Source: Raineya orbicola
GTDB lineage: Bacteria; Bacteroidota; Bacteroidia; Cytophagales; Thermonemataceae
Direction of reading: 5' to 3'
DNA: 64,000 nucleotides
NCBI RefSeq assembly: GCF_002843425.1
Contig: NZ_NKXO01000014.1
Location: forward strand, 1 to 64,000
The notes under the pieces were generated by a model, which made no database searches, had not been told where the DNA came from, and worked only from the letters and a program-made list of their open reading frames with translations. The position numbers were made by a program, and so were the translations under genes. Each line of letters begins with the position of its first letter. Positions within the stretch are counted from its first letter, which is position 1. This document shows positions 8,797-18,498 of this stretch, piece after piece.

Positions 8797-11700
8797 ATGT
8801 CTTTGAAAAAAAACAAAAAACTTTCCAGTGATTTCAATTCAATCACTATCAGTTTGGCTTCGCCAGAGTCTATTTTGGAAAGTTCTTATGGGGAAGTTAC
8901 CCAACCCGAAACTATCAATTACAGAAGCTATAAACCCGAAATGGGAGGGCTTTTCTGTGAGCGTATTTTCGGACCCGTGAAGGACTATGAGTGTCATTGT
9001 GGTAAATATAAGCGTATTCGTTACAAGGGAATTATTTGCGACCGCTGTGGTGTAGAAGTAACAGAAAAGAAAGTTCGCCGTGAGCGTATGGGACATATTG
9101 AGTTGGTAGTACCTGTGGCTCACATCTGGTATTTTCGCTCATTACCCAATAAAATAGGTTATCTTTTAGGGCTTCCTGCCAAAAAACTTGACCAAATCAT
9201 TTACTACGAGCGTTATGTAGTGGTTCAGCCCGGTATTGTTGCCGAGGAAAATAGAAATGGTAGCAATTATTTAGACTTCCTTACCGAGGACGAATATCTG
9301 GATATTTTAGATAAATTGCCCCGCGAAAATCAGCTTTTGCCTGATGAAGACCCTAATAAGTTTATTGCCAAAATGGGAGCAGAGGCTTTGGAAATGCTTC
9401 TGAAGCGTCTTTCTGAAAGAGAAAAAGATGCACAAGGCAATGAAATACCCGGTAGCCCTACGGGTTTAGATAAACTTGCTTACGAACTTCGTCATCAAGC
9501 CGCTACTGATAACTCTCAACAACGCAAAGCAGAGGCTTTGAAGCGTTTGAAAGTAGTACGTGCTTTTCAAGAATCTAAAATTGAAAACAAGCCCGAATGG
9601 ATGATTATTCGTATGGTGCCTGTGATTCCACCCGAATTACGTCCATTAGTGCCTTTGGATGGCGGTCGCTTTGCTACCTCTGACCTCAACGACCTCTACC
9701 GCCGAGTGATTATTCGTAACAATCGTTTGAAGCGTTTAATGGAGATTAAAGCTCCTGAGGTGATTCTTCGCAACGAAAAGCGTATGCTCCAAGAAGCCGT
9801 AGATAGCCTCTTTGATAACTCTCGTAAAGTGAATGCGGTACGTGCTGATGGAAACCGTGCTTTGAAATCGCTTTCAGATATGCTCAAAGGAAAGCAAGGG
9901 CGTTTCCGTCAGAACCTTTTGGGTAAGCGTGTGGATTATTCAGGACGTTCTGTAATTGTGGTAGGTCCTGAGCTAAAACTTCACGAGTGCGGGCTTCCCA
10001 AAGATATGGCGGCAGAGCTATTCAAACCCTTTATTATTCGCAAGCTCATTGAAAGAGGTATCGTAAAGACCGTTAAGTCGGCTAAAAAAATTGTTGATAG
10101 AAAAGACCCCGTTATTTGGGATATTTTAGAAAATGTTCTCAAAGGACACCCCGTTCTTTTGAACCGTGCTCCTACGCTTCACCGCTTGGGTATTCAGGCT
10201 TTCCAGCCCAAACTTATAGAGGGTAAAGCTATTCAGTTGCACCCTTTGGTTTGTACGGCATTCAACGCTGACTTTGATGGAGACCAAATGGCGGTACACG
10301 TTCCATTGGGGCAAGAAGCTATTTTGGAAGCCTCTTTACTTATGCTTGCTTCGCATAACATCTTGAACCCTGCCAATGGGGCTCCTATTACCGTACCTTC
10401 ACAAGATATGGTTTTGGGACTATACTACATAACCAAAGGTAGAAAAGGCGATAAAGGTGAAGGTAAAGTGTTTTATAGTGCCGAAGAAGTTGTAATTGCC
10501 GTTGATGAAGGACAACTATCGCCTCACGCTTTCATCAAGGTGAAAACCAAAGTACGTGAAGGTGATGAACTAGTGGAAAAAATCATTGATACCGTAGCAG
10601 GTAGAGTGCTTTTCAATCATTGGTGCGTACCCGAAGAAGTAGGTTTTATCAACGAATTGCTCACCAAAAAGAAAATCCAGCAAGCTATTGGCTTGGTATT
10701 CAAAATCGCAGGAATGGCAAAAACTGCGAAATTCCTTGACGATATTAAAGACTTGGGCTTCCGTTCGGCTTTCAAAGGTGGGCTTTCTATCGGTTTGAAC
10801 GATATTCTTATCCCCAAAGATAAAGATAAACTCATTGCCAAAGCCAAAGGCGAAATTGAGGAAATTCGCAATAACTATATGATGGGCTTCATTACGGACA
10901 ATGAACGCTATAACCAAGTGATTGATACTTGGACGCGTGTCAATAATGAACTCACTCGCAAGCTCATTGAAGATATGACCAACGACAAAGAGGGTTTCAA
11001 CTCTGTGTTTATGATGATGGATTCAGGAGCGAGAGGTTCAAAAGAGCAAATCCGTCAGCTTGGTGGTATGCGGGGACTTATGGCAAAGCCTCAAAAAAAC
11101 GTACAAGGTTCAGCAGGAGAAATTATTGAAAACCCTATTCTTTCTAATTTCAAAGAAGGTCTGGACGTTCTGGAATACTTTATTTCAACACACGGTGCAA
11201 GAAAAGGTCTGGCAGATACTGCTCTTAAAACCGCTGATGCGGGTTACCTCACTCGTCGTTTGGTAGATGTTGCCCAAGACGTGATTATTACCGAAGAGGA
11301 TTGCGGTACTTTGAGAGGCATTACGGTTTCAGCACTCAAAGATAACGAGGATATTGTAGAACCTCTTGCAGAGCGTATTTTGGGAAGGGTATCGCTTCAC
11401 GATGTCTATGACCCGCTTACCGATGAACTCATTGTAGCATCGGGAGAGGAAATTACCGAAGCCATTGCAGAGCGTATCTCTCAAACCAGTATTGAAGAAG
11501 TAGAAATTCGTTCAGTGCTTACTTGTGAAACACGTAAAGGGGTTTGTCAGAAATGTTATGGTAGAAATCTTGCCACAGGACGCTTGGTAGATAATGGTGA
11601 AGCCGTAGGGGTTATTGCCGCTCAATCTATCGGTGAGCCCGGAACACAGCTTACTTTGCGTACTTTCCACGTGGGGGGTGCGGCATCTAATATTGCGGTT

Positions 11701-13146
11701 GATGCTTCTGTAAAAGCTAAGTTTGCAGGTGAAATAGATTTTGAGAACCTACGTACCGTGAAATCTACTGATAACGACGGTAATCCTATTGAAATCGTTA
11801 TTACACGTTCATCAGAGGTGAAGGTGATTGAACCTAAATCGGGCAAAGTGCTTATTTCTAACCATATGCCTTATGGAGCAGTGCTGAAAGTGAAAAAAGG
11901 GGATATGGTAGAAAAAGGGCAGGTACTTTGCGAATGGGATCCTTACAATGCGGTAATAATTTCGGAAGTAGCGGGTACCGTAGAGTATGAAGCTATTGAA
12001 GAAGGCATTACGTACAAAGAAGAAGCTGATGAGCAAACAGGTTTCCGTGAAAAGGTTATTATTGAAACCAAAGATAAAACCAAAAACCCTGCTTTGGTGA
12101 TTAAGCCAAGCAAAGGTGAGCCCAAAACTTACAATATTCCCGTAGGTGCAAGACTTGCCGTAGAAGAAGGAAAAACTATCAAGGCAGGACAGGTGCTTGC
12201 TAAAATTCCAAGAGCAATTGGTAAAACACGTGATATTACAGGTGGTTTGCCACGTGTAACAGAACTCTTTGAAGCTCGCAATCCTTCTAATCCTGCTATT
12301 GTAAGTGCTATTGATGGAGTAGTTACCTATGGAGCAGTGAAACGTGGTAATCGTGAGATTATCATTGAGTCCAAAGATGGGGTCATTAAGAAATATATGG
12401 TGCCTCTTTCAAAGCATATTTTAGTTCAAGATGGCGATTTTGTGCGTGCAGGTATGCCTCTCTCTGATGGGGCTATCACGCCAAGCGATATTTTGGCTAT
12501 CAAAGGACCTACCGCAGTGCAAGAATATTTGGTAAACGAAATTCAAGAAGTGTATCGTTTGCAAGGGGTGAAAATCAATGATAAGCATATTGAAGTGATT
12601 GTAAGGCAAATGATGCAAAAAGTAGAAGTCATTGACCCCGGAGATACTGATTTCTTGCCCGGACAAGTGGTAGATAAATGGGCTTTCCGTGAAGAAAACG
12701 ACAGAATTATGGATCTGAAAATTGTAGAAGATGCAGGAGCATCGGCTAAATTCCGTCCTGGACAACCTATTACGGCTCGTGAATTGCGAGACGAAAATTC
12801 CATACTTCGCCGTCAGGATAAAAAACTTGTAAAAGTTCGTGATGCCCAACCTGCGGTATCGCAACCTACACTACAAGGTATTACACAAGCCTCTTTGGAT
12901 ACTGATAGCTTCATTTCTGCGGCTTCATTCCAAGAAACTACCAAAGTGCTTAGCGAAGCGGCTATCCGTGGTAAAAAAGATGATTTACTTGGTTTGAAAG
13001 AAAATGTGATAGTAGGTCATCTGATTCCTGCGGGTACGGGCTTTAGAAAGTATCAAAAACTAATGGTAGGGTTGAAAGAAGAAATGGAAGAAAATAACAA
13101 CAATAGCCGTAAAAAAACCAAAAAGGAAAAAGAGAAAGTTAAATAA
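8797..13146 (+). CDS. rpoC: DNA-directed RNA polymerase subunit beta'
   Basis: Catalytic beta' subunit, 1449 residues. The N-terminal zinc ribbon (CHCGKYK...CDRCGVE) is intact, the magnesium-binding NADFDGDQ begins at residue 490, and the second zinc site appears as [14 protein letters not shown]. The segment [19 protein letters not shown] follows. The C-terminus ends in a low-complexity tail of Glu, Asn and Lys over about the last 25 residues. The gene closes the operon: a perfect 10-bp terminator stem starts eight bases after the stop. Confidence 0.99.
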   Translation: MSLKKNKKLSSDFNSITISLASPESILESSYGEVTQPETINYRSYKPEMGGLFCERIFGPVKDYECHCGKYKRIRYKGIICDRCGVEVTEKKVRRERMGHIELVVPVAHIWYFRSLPNKIGYLLGLPAKKLDQIIYYERYVVVQPGIVAEENRNGSNYLDFLTEDEYLDILDKLPRENQLLPDEDPNKFIAKMGAEALEMLLKRLSEREKDAQGNEIPGSPTGLDKLAYELRHQAATDNSQQRKAEALKRLKVVRAFQESKIENKPEWMIIRMVPVIPPELRPLVPLDGGRFATSDLNDLYRRVIIRNNRLKRLMEIKAPEVILRNEKRMLQEAVDSLFDNSRKVNAVRADGNRALKSLSDMLKGKQGRFRQNLLGKRVDYSGRSVIVVGPELKLHECGLPKDMAAELFKPFIIRKLIERGIVKTVKSAKKIVDRKDPVIWDILENVLKGHPVLLNRAPTLHRLGIQAFQPKLIEGKAIQLHPLVCTAFNADFDGDQMAVHVPLGQEAILEASLLMLASHNILNPANGAPITVPSQDMVLGLYYITKGRKGDKGEGKVFYSAEEVVIAVDEGQLSPHAFIKVKTKVREGDELVEKIIDTVAGRVLFNHWCVPEEVGFINELLTKKKIQQAIGLVFKIAGMAKTAKFLDDIKDLGFRSAFKGGLSIGLNDILIPKDKDKLIAKAKGEIEEIRNNYMMGFITDNERYNQVIDTWTRVNNELTRKLIEDMTNDKEGFNSVFMMMDSGARGSKEQIRQLGGMRGLMAKPQKNVQGSAGEIIENPILSNFKEGLDVLEYFISTHGARKGLADTALKTADAGYLTRRLVDVAQDVIITEEDCGTLRGITVSALKDNEDIVEPLAERILGRVSLHDVYDPLTDELIVASGEEITEAIAERISQTSIEEVEIRSVLTCETRKGVCQKCYGRNLATGRLVDNGEAVGVIAAQSIGEPGTQLTLRTFHVGGAASNIAVDASVKAKFAGEIDFENLRTVKSTDNDGNPIEIVITRSSEVKVIEPKSGKVLISNHMPYGAVLKVKKGDMVEKGQVLCEWDPYNAVIISEVAGTVEYEAIEEGITYKEEADEQTGFREKVIIETKDKTKNPALVIKPSKGEPKTYNIPVGARLAVEEGKTIKAGQVLAKIPRAIGKTRDITGGLPRVTELFEARNPSNPAIVSAIDGVVTYGAVKRGNREIIIESKDGVIKKYMVPLSKHILVQDGDFVRAGMPLSDGAITPSDILAIKGPTAVQEYLVNEIQEVYRLQGVKINDKHIEVIVRQMMQKVEVIDPGDTDFLPGQVVDKWAFREENDRIMDLKIVEDAGASAKFRPGQPITARELRDENSILRRQDKKLVKVRDAQPAVSQPTLQGITQASLDTDSFISAASFQETTKVLSEAAIRGKKDDLLGLKENVIVGHLIPAGTGFRKYQKLMVGLKEEMEENNNNSRKKTKKEKEKVK

Positions 13147-13153
13147 AAATTCT

Positions 13154-13190
13154 CATAAAGGCGGGTTTTTGCTCGCCTTTATGTTTGTTT
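13154..13190 (+). terminator. Rho-independent terminator of the rpoBC operon
   Basis: CATAAAGGCG (13154-13163) pairs perfectly with CGCCTTTATG (13174-13183), followed by TTTGTTT. The 10-base loop carries a TTTG that can serve as -33 box of the next promoter. Confidence 0.9.
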
Positions 13191-13201
13191 GATTACATTT
13201 G
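13168..13201 (+). promoter_or_regulatory. probable promoter of the Rpn-type nuclease gene
   Basis: TTTG (13168-13171) lies inside the rpoC terminator loop, and TACATTTG (13194-13201) is a full -7 match. The spacer is 22 bp, slightly longer than at the other promoters here. Initiation near 13208 would exclude the in-frame TTG at 13199 as start and supports ATG 13220. Confidence 0.6.
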
Positions 13202-13219
13202 CATAAAGTTTCTGTATCA

Positions 13220-14125
13220 ATGTCGAAAAAACTTATTCGTTTTGATTGGGCAATTAAACGCTTGCTACGCAACAAAGCCAATTTTGTTGTGCTGGAAGGT
13301 TTTTTATCCGAACTTCTGTTTGAAGACATCAAAATCAAAGAAATTTTAGAAAGCGAGGGTAATCAGGAAAGTTGGGAGGATAAATACAACCGAGTGGATA
13401 TTCTTACAGAAAACTCTAAAAACGAACTCATTATCATTGAAATTCAGAACACTTACGAAATTGACTACTTCCACCGAATGGTCTATGGCACAAGCAAAGC
13501 TGTTGCCGAGCATTTACGTTTGGGGCAAGCCTACTGGGAAGTCAAAAAAGTGATTTCTATAAATATCGTCTATTTTGATTTAGGGCAGGGGCAAGATTAC
13601 ATCTACAAAGGCACTACTACATTTCAAGGTTTGCACTTCAACGATACTTTGCAACTTTCCGAAAAACAAAGAAATACTTTTGCCAAAACTTTGGTTTCCG
13701 ATATTTTTCCCGAGTATTATCTTATCAAGGTCAATCAGTTCAATGATGTAGCCAAAGATACACTTGATGAGTGGATTTATTTCTTAAAAAATAGTGAAGT
13801 GAAAGATGAATTTCGGGCAAAAGGCTTGAAAGAAGCAAGAGAAGCCTTGGATATTATGCGTTTGGATAAAGAAAATCAGTACAGCTATAACCGATATTTA
13901 GATTATTTACACTGGAAAGCCAGCGAAGCGATGAATGCCCAATTAGCGATAGAAGAAAAAGCCCTGCAAATGGAGAACGAAATTAGATTGGACGAGAAAA
14001 TGAAAAATATGGTGGAAATTGCTAAAAGTGCTATCAGAGAGGGTTTGACCGATGATTTGATTATGAAACTTACTAATTTGACCATTGAGCATATCCAACA
14101 AATTCGTAAAGAATTGTCAAAATGA
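13220..14125 (+). CDS. Rpn/PD-(D/E)XK nuclease family protein (annotated in the family as transposase)
   Basis: Belongs by sequence pattern to the Rpn/PDDEXK_2 group, relatives of which promote RecA-independent recombination or act as nucleases. The catalytic core is visible as Asp60 (RVDIL) and Glu74-Ile-Gln76 (IIEIQ), the D...(D/E)xQ form of the PD-(D/E)XK motif, after an N-terminal helix beginning KLIRFDWAIKRLL. The C-terminal third is helical and ends with the family-like EGLTDDLIMKL...IEHIQQIRKEL. ATG 13220 was chosen over the upstream TTG because of the promoter position and the start MSKKL. It overlaps the next gene by four bases (ATGA), so it is translated together with a metallo-hydrolase, an unusual partner. 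Confidence 0.88.
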   Translation: MSKKLIRFDWAIKRLLRNKANFVVLEGFLSELLFEDIKIKEILESEGNQESWEDKYNRVDILTENSKNELIIIEIQNTYEIDYFHRMVYGTSKAVAEHLRLGQAYWEVKKVISINIVYFDLGQGQDYIYKGTTTFQGLHFNDTLQLSEKQRNTFAKTLVSDIFPEYYLIKVNQFNDVAKDTLDEWIYFLKNSEVKDEFRAKGLKEAREALDIMRLDKENQYSYNRYLDYLHWKASEAMNAQLAIEEKALQMENEIRLDEKMKNMVEIAKSAIREGLTDDLIMKLTNLTIEHIQQIRKELSK

Positions 14126-14757
14126 TACAAATTGCCAGCTTTGTATTCAGTCCTTTTGCTGAAAATACTTTTGTGCTTTATGATGAAACCCGAGAGGCTG
14201 TAATTATAGACCCCGGTTGCTACAATAGTGTTGAAAGAAAAACTTTGCAAGATTTTATACAAGAAAATAACTTGCAGGTTGTTAAACTTTTGAATACACA
14301 TTGCCATTTAGACCACGTTTTTGGGAATGAGTTTGTAAAGCAAACTTTTGCAGTGCAGTCATACGCACACGCAAGCGAGGATTTTAATTTGGGTATATTA
14401 GAGGCATCGGCACGAATGTTCGGCATAGCTCGTGTAGAAAGCACTCGTACCGATGTTTATTTGCAGGAAAATGAAATTATTGAATTCGGAAATTCTGCCC
14501 TGAAAGTTCTTTTTACACCTGGACATTCACCAGGGCACGTGGTTTTTTACAACGAAAAGCAGGGCTTTTGCATCAATGGTGATGTGTTATTTAGAACCAG
14601 TATTGGTAGAACTGATTTGCCCGGTGGCAACTATCAAACTCTTATCCATTCCATACGAAATGTGATGTTCGCTTTACCTGATGATACCACTATTTTCACA
14701 GGACACGGCGAACCTACTACCATTGCTTTTGAAAAAAAGCATAATCCATTTTTATGA
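14122..14757 (+). CDS. metallo-beta-lactamase-fold hydrolase (glyoxalase II/YcbL-like)
   Basis: A cytoplasmic MBL-fold hydrolase without signal peptide, 211 residues. The metal-binding signature THCHLDH gives His60, His62, Asp64 and His65; later ligands appear in TPGHSPGHV, in GDVLFRTSIGRTDLPGG and in TGHGEPT. This layout is that of the short glyoxalase II-like enzymes that hydrolyse thioesters, but the substrate cannot be told from sequence. It starts inside the stop of the upstream Rpn-type nuclease (ATGA), so the two are coupled. The following gene is convergent, only three bases away. Confidence 0.9.
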   Translation: MIQIASFVFSPFAENTFVLYDETREAVIIDPGCYNSVERKTLQDFIQENNLQVVKLLNTHCHLDHVFGNEFVKQTFAVQSYAHASEDFNLGILEASARMFGIARVESTRTDVYLQENEIIEFGNSALKVLFTPGHSPGHVVFYNEKQGFCINGDVLFRTSIGRTDLPGGNYQTLIHSIRNVMFALPDDTTIFTGHGEPTTIAFEKKHNPFL

Positions 14758-14760
14758 AAA

Positions 14761-16062
14761 TTACTTTGTATATTTGAATAAATCTTGTTCTTTGAATTTT
14801 ACTTTTTGCAAGGCTCTTGTCATAAAGCCTTCTATTTCATAAGGGAAAAAAGAGGCTCGCCAAGAACCTGTATTGGTAATGACTACCCAAGCGTATCCAT
14901 CATTTCGGCGTGAAAGTGAAATATTACTACTTGCCAAATTGCCTGTTCGCCACCATTTTTCAGGAGAAATACGTTTCCAGCCCAAAGCCCGCTGAATTTG
15001 CGTACTATCGGCATCTTGCAAAGTCATTTCGTTGATGCTTTCTTTGGAGAGAAAGTCTTTGGGGGTGTCCCAATTATCAATGTAGCTTAAAAAGCGAAGC
15101 ATATCTACCGAGCTGGCAATCCAACCGCCTGCCGCTCCTAAACCTTGTATGTATGTGCCTTCATAGGCTCGCGAGGCTGAATCGTGAGGAGGATAAATAG
15201 AAAGATTTTGAGGAGTATTGTCGGCTACGTAATATTTTACTTCATTGGAGAAACGCTCCTCATAACGACTTTTCCCTATACGCATACGCCTAATTCCCAT
15301 AGGAGCTAAAATATTTTCTCGCATAAATGTTTCATAGTCTTTGCCTGAAACTTCCTCAATCACTTTCCCCAAAACACAATACCCAAAATTGGAATAATCA
15401 TAGAAAGAACCGGGCGTAAAAACCTTTTTTTGCGAAAGCATAAAACGCATTACACTATCAAAAGGCGGTGGAGAAGGAGTTTGCATAATTTGGGCTATTT
15501 GTACAGGCACAAACATAGGGTCGGTGAGCAGATAGTTCCACCAGCCCGCCGTATGCGTGAGCAAGTGCCGAATGGTGATGCCATACATAGTTTTATCGGC
15601 AATCCAAGCATTGTAACGCTTCAAAATCCCATTTTCGCCAAAAACTTTGCTATCCAAAGTGAATTTGCCTTGCTCAATAAGGTGCATAATGCCCACGGCT
15701 GTAACGAGCTTTGAAGCACTTGCTATGCGAAAAAGATGATGCGGTTTGACAGGAATTTTACGCTCTTCATCTGCCCAACCAAAACCTTTGGCATAAACAA
15801 GTTTGCCATAGTACGAAACGGCTATACTCATACCTTTAATTTCCCACTGGCGAATAAAGTCTTTCGCCATACTATCCAGCAAGGCTGTTTCAGGGGTAGA
15901 GGAAAGCACAGCGAGTGTATCGTAATTTATGCCTTCGGCTTGGTCTTTATCGGGAATGATTTTAGAAAAGTCTAACTTTAATTCGGATTTATCTGATTGG
16001 CTTTCGCAAGAAAGTAAGATAAAAAGAAACGCAAATAGCAAAAGCGAACTCTTTTTTTTCAT
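14761..16062 (-). CDS. lipoprotein serine hydrolase of the class C beta-lactamase/DD-peptidase family
   Basis: A 433-residue lipoprotein: signal MKKKSSLLLF with lipobox ending LLSC (Cys19). The penicillin-binding fold is shown by the nucleophile motif SASK (Ser115-Lys118), the second motif Tyr-Ser-Asn in SFYDYSNFGYCVLG, and a His/Gly segment near the C-terminus. Such proteins cleave beta-lactams, D-amino peptides or esters; the substrate here is unknown. A CAAAAATA at 16085-16092, read on the minus strand as TATTTTTG, is a good -7 element just upstream, but no -33 box was found. A second family member, exported by T9SS, lies at 31825-33345. Confidence 0.9.
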   Translation of the reverse strand: MKKKSSLLLFAFLFILLSCESQSDKSELKLDFSKIIPDKDQAEGINYDTLAVLSSTPETALLDSMAKDFIRQWEIKGMSIAVSYYGKLVYAKGFGWADEERKIPVKPHHLFRIASASKLVTAVGIMHLIEQGKFTLDSKVFGENGILKRYNAWIADKTMYGITIRHLLTHTAGWWNYLLTDPMFVPVQIAQIMQTPSPPPFDSVMRFMLSQKKVFTPGSFYDYSNFGYCVLGKVIEEVSGKDYETFMRENILAPMGIRRMRIGKSRYEERFSNEVKYYVADNTPQNLSIYPPHDSASRAYEGTYIQGLGAAGGWIASSVDMLRFLSYIDNWDTPKDFLSKESINEMTLQDADSTQIQRALGWKRISPEKWWRTGNLASSNISLSRRNDGYAWVVITNTGSWRASFFPYEIEGFMTRALQKVKFKEQDLFKYTK

Positions 16063-16102
16063 AAATTTACCCTTGTAAAAGCTACAAAAATAAAAAAGAT
16101 TT

Positions 16103-16861
16103 ATGTTAAAACGTTATTTTAACCTGCTGAAAAATATTCGGAACTGGCAAGTATATTTCAAAGTAAAACGTAATCCTGACGTTTTTTTCTTGATGAAAGG
16201 TAAAAATAAAATACAATTTTGGTTAGTAGAGGAAATTATACCGATTTTCAAGGAGATTTATATGCAAGATATCTACCAAATAAAATTCTTGCGAAAGGAA
16301 CTATCTACTCAAGAGCCAATTATTGTTGATATTGGTGCTAATGCAGGATACGCTGCTACTTTCTTTTTTCAGTTTTTTCCAAAAGCCCGCATTTTATCTT
16401 TTGAGCCTTTACCTACTAATTTTGAATTATTAAGTAAGAATCAACAAGAAAACGCCCATTTGCATTGGGAAATTATACCCAAAGCCGTAGGTGATTGTAC
16501 TGGTAGTACACAAATTTTTTATTGTAAGAGTAAAGAAATTACCCCCGTTGCAAGCATCTTACAAAACTTTGATGCTCAAAACACGGATAATTTATCAGTT
16601 GAAATGATTTCTCTGCAAGACATATTTCAAGAATATGCTTTACCTCATATTGACTTGCTGAAAGTAGATTGCGAAGGGGCAGAGTATGATATTTTATATG
16701 CTACACCCAAGCAGATACTTGATAAAGTTCGCTGCATTGTGATGGAAACACATTTTTGCAATAAAGTAAATGCTAATCAAGATGCGATGAAGAACTTTTT
16801 GCAGAAACAAGGTTTTGAGGTTAAAACTCAAAAAGAGATGCTTTGGGCGTGGAATGCTTAG
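16103..16861 (+). CDS. FkbM family SAM-dependent methyltransferase
   Basis: A 252-residue methyltransferase of the FkbM type, which O-methylate sugars or polyketide hydroxyls. Motif I is VDIGANAGYAA, followed by the acidic-strand region ILSFEPLPTNFELL; later LLKVDCEGAEYDIL is the typical FkbM motif. No signal peptide, so it is cytoplasmic. It lies alone on the plus strand between minus-strand genes. A second FkbM gene is on the opposite strand 75 bases further on, so the two are convergent. The substrate is likely a surface sugar, judging from the glycan genes nearby; that is inference. Confidence 0.88.
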   Translation: MLKRYFNLLKNIRNWQVYFKVKRNPDVFFLMKGKNKIQFWLVEEIIPIFKEIYMQDIYQIKFLRKELSTQEPIIVDIGANAGYAATFFFQFFPKARILSFEPLPTNFELLSKNQQENAHLHWEIIPKAVGDCTGSTQIFYCKSKEITPVASILQNFDAQNTDNLSVEMISLQDIFQEYALPHIDLLKVDCEGAEYDILYATPKQILDKVRCIVMETHFCNKVNANQDAMKNFLQKQGFEVKTQKEMLWAWNA

Positions 16862-16935
16862 AATATGGAAAAGATATTTGAGAGAAATTCGTCATCTTGG
16901 TACGTGAAGCACCGTTCTTTTGAACTAAAATGGTT

Positions 16936-17634
16936 TTATTTTTTCTTAAATAGTTGTTTTATAGGTTTTAACATTTTGATTAAAGCTATTTGAGCTTTTT
17001 TGATAATCAGTTGCAGTTTTTCAAATGTTGAAATAAAAAAAGTACCTTTTTTTACGAAAATAGTATCGCTATCATCTTTATACCATTCTACATAGTTATT
17101 TTTCTTTGCCCAATCCATAATTTGTTTGATATTGGGATTGGTGTAATATTTGCCGTGTGTTTCTATTGAAAGAATGTTGGGCTGGCTAATCATATGTTTG
17201 ATTACATACCATTCTGCCCCTTCAATATCAATGCTAACTAAATCAAAGTCGCCTCTATCTATTTCGCTGAACATAACACAATTCACAGTAATCTTAGAAG
17301 AATCCTCTTTTTTGCAATTATCATTCACAATAGCGGGGCTTTTTTCCAAAACACTTACAAAGGTAGAAGCCTCTCTTTTGCATAGCTCTATTGTTCCGTT
17401 GAAGTCAAAAATAGCAGTTTCAATAACTTTTACATTGGGATATTCTGAAAAAAAATATTCAATTTTACGAACATATTCGGGGTCTGCTTCAATGAGTGAA
17501 GTGGAAACCCCTTCTTTGATAAAGCTAATTACATTAGACTCTTCGGGTAGATACACCCCCACCTCACAAATATTTTTGGGTGAATAGCCTTTTTCTTTCA
17601 GTTTTCTGTATAAACGAATAGCTCCTTTATTCAT
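16936..17634 (-). CDS. FkbM family methyltransferase, last gene of a glycan operon
   Basis: 232 residues with the FkbM signature: ICEVGVYLPEESNV as glycine-poor motif I region, SLIEADPEYVRKIEYFF, and FDLVSIDIEGAEWYVI. The glycine-rich loop is less canonical than in the neighbour at 16103, so SAM binding is likely but less certain. A basic, amphipathic C-terminal tail (LIKMLKPIKQLFKKK) could bind membranes. It follows the GT17 gene by three bases and so belongs to the ABC exporter-GT17-methyltransferase operon. Role inferred: methyl capping of a glycan made or exported by this operon. Confidence 0.8.
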   Translation of the reverse strand: MNKGAIRLYRKLKEKGYSPKNICEVGVYLPEESNVISFIKEGVSTSLIEADPEYVRKIEYFFSEYPNVKVIETAIFDFNGTIELCKREASTFVSVLEKSPAIVNDNCKKEDSSKITVNCVMFSEIDRGDFDLVSIDIEGAEWYVIKHMISQPNILSIETHGKYYTNPNIKQIMDWAKKNNYVEWYKDDSDTIFVKKGTFFISTFEKLQLIIKKAQIALIKMLKPIKQLFKKK

Positions 17635-17637
17635 AAT

Positions 17638-18495
17638 TCAAATTATTAAATTCTGAAACTTGTTTATGTTTTCTTTTACATACTTTGGAAAAAGTATGTT
17701 TGTATTGAAAATATCTGTCTTCTGAAAGACTTCGTTTTCGTTAAATAATGATTTTCCCGAAGCAATCAGACTTTTTATTTTTTGCACGTCTTTATAAGAA
17801 CCAATGTTAAATTCTGGGTGAGCTAAAGACTCAAGTTTTTTAATGATTCTTTCAATTCCTCCCATATAACTAAAATGCCAGCCTCCTTCACGTATAATTT
17901 TTACTTGAGGTTCTGATAAATCACGTTGTAAGCGTGTTTTTTCAATGGTTTTAGTAATTGTTCTGAGTTCTTTGAAAGAAAGCATCACACTTCCTTGCCA
18001 CCAACCAAAGCCATTTTCATTGATTTGAGCTTTAGCCTTTCCGCCGTAATCGTTTATTTTTATACAAATATAGTTTAAAAAGTAATTGGCAAAGTATTGT
18101 CGGAAAACTTTTATGCCTTCGGTGTAAGCATACTCTTTAATTTTTTCTGCTCTTGGTATTTCATCTAAATCGGAAACAATAATTATATCATCATCTTTGC
18201 AGTTTTTTAGCCCTAATAAAATATGCTCTTTCTGGTGGTCATCGTAGTCCCAAGGGGTAGGTACTCTAAATTTTTTCCAAAAACTGGGATATTTATCTAC
18301 AACAATATGAGTAATTTTATGTTCAAAAGCCTTGAAAAGATGTTTGTTTTCTTGGAAATACAAAGGTTTAGGTTGTTTTTGGAAAGTACGAGTAGCCTCT
18401 ACAAGTACAAATTTATCAACTACTTCGTCAAGTTCATTTAAGCGAATTTCCAACAACTCCAACTCATTGAAAAAGGCAAAACAATCGTAAATCAT
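17638..18495 (-). CDS. glycosyltransferase family 17 protein
   Basis: The 285-residue sequence starts MIYDCFAFFNELELLEIRLN, the hallmark opening of GT17, the family of the animal bisecting beta-1,4-N-acetylglucosaminyltransferase MGAT3, also found in bacteria. Further family features are DKFVLVEATRTFQ, the IIVSDLDEIPR segment with its Asp-x-Asp type metal site, and GGWHFSYMGG. No signal peptide or membrane helix, so it should act on the cytoplasmic side with a nucleotide-sugar donor. It is sandwiched, with spacings of three bases each, between the ABC exporter and the FkbM methyltransferase. The acceptor is unknown. Confidence 0.88.
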   Translation of the reverse strand: MIYDCFAFFNELELLEIRLNELDEVVDKFVLVEATRTFQKQPKPLYFQENKHLFKAFEHKITHIVVDKYPSFWKKFRVPTPWDYDDHQKEHILLGLKNCKDDDIIIVSDLDEIPRAEKIKEYAYTEGIKVFRQYFANYFLNYICIKINDYGGKAKAQINENGFGWWQGSVMLSFKELRTITKTIEKTRLQRDLSEPQVKIIREGGWHFSYMGGIERIIKKLESLAHPEFNIGSYKDVQKIKSLIASGKSLFNENEVFQKTDIFNTNILFPKYVKENINKFQNLII

Positions 18496-18498
18496 ACA

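Noticed and set aside
2515-13146. Other-strand or shifted frames inside ribosomal protein and polymerase genes
   Set aside because: They follow the codon structure of the real genes, have no starts in context, and no homology.
13199-13219. TTG start of the Rpn-type gene at 13199
   Set aside because: The codon overlaps the -7 box of its promoter, so it would not be in the mRNA.
16862-16935. A short coding remnant between the two FkbM genes starting MEKIFERNSS
   Set aside because: The frame is short, runs into the opposite gene, and has no resemblance to a known family.
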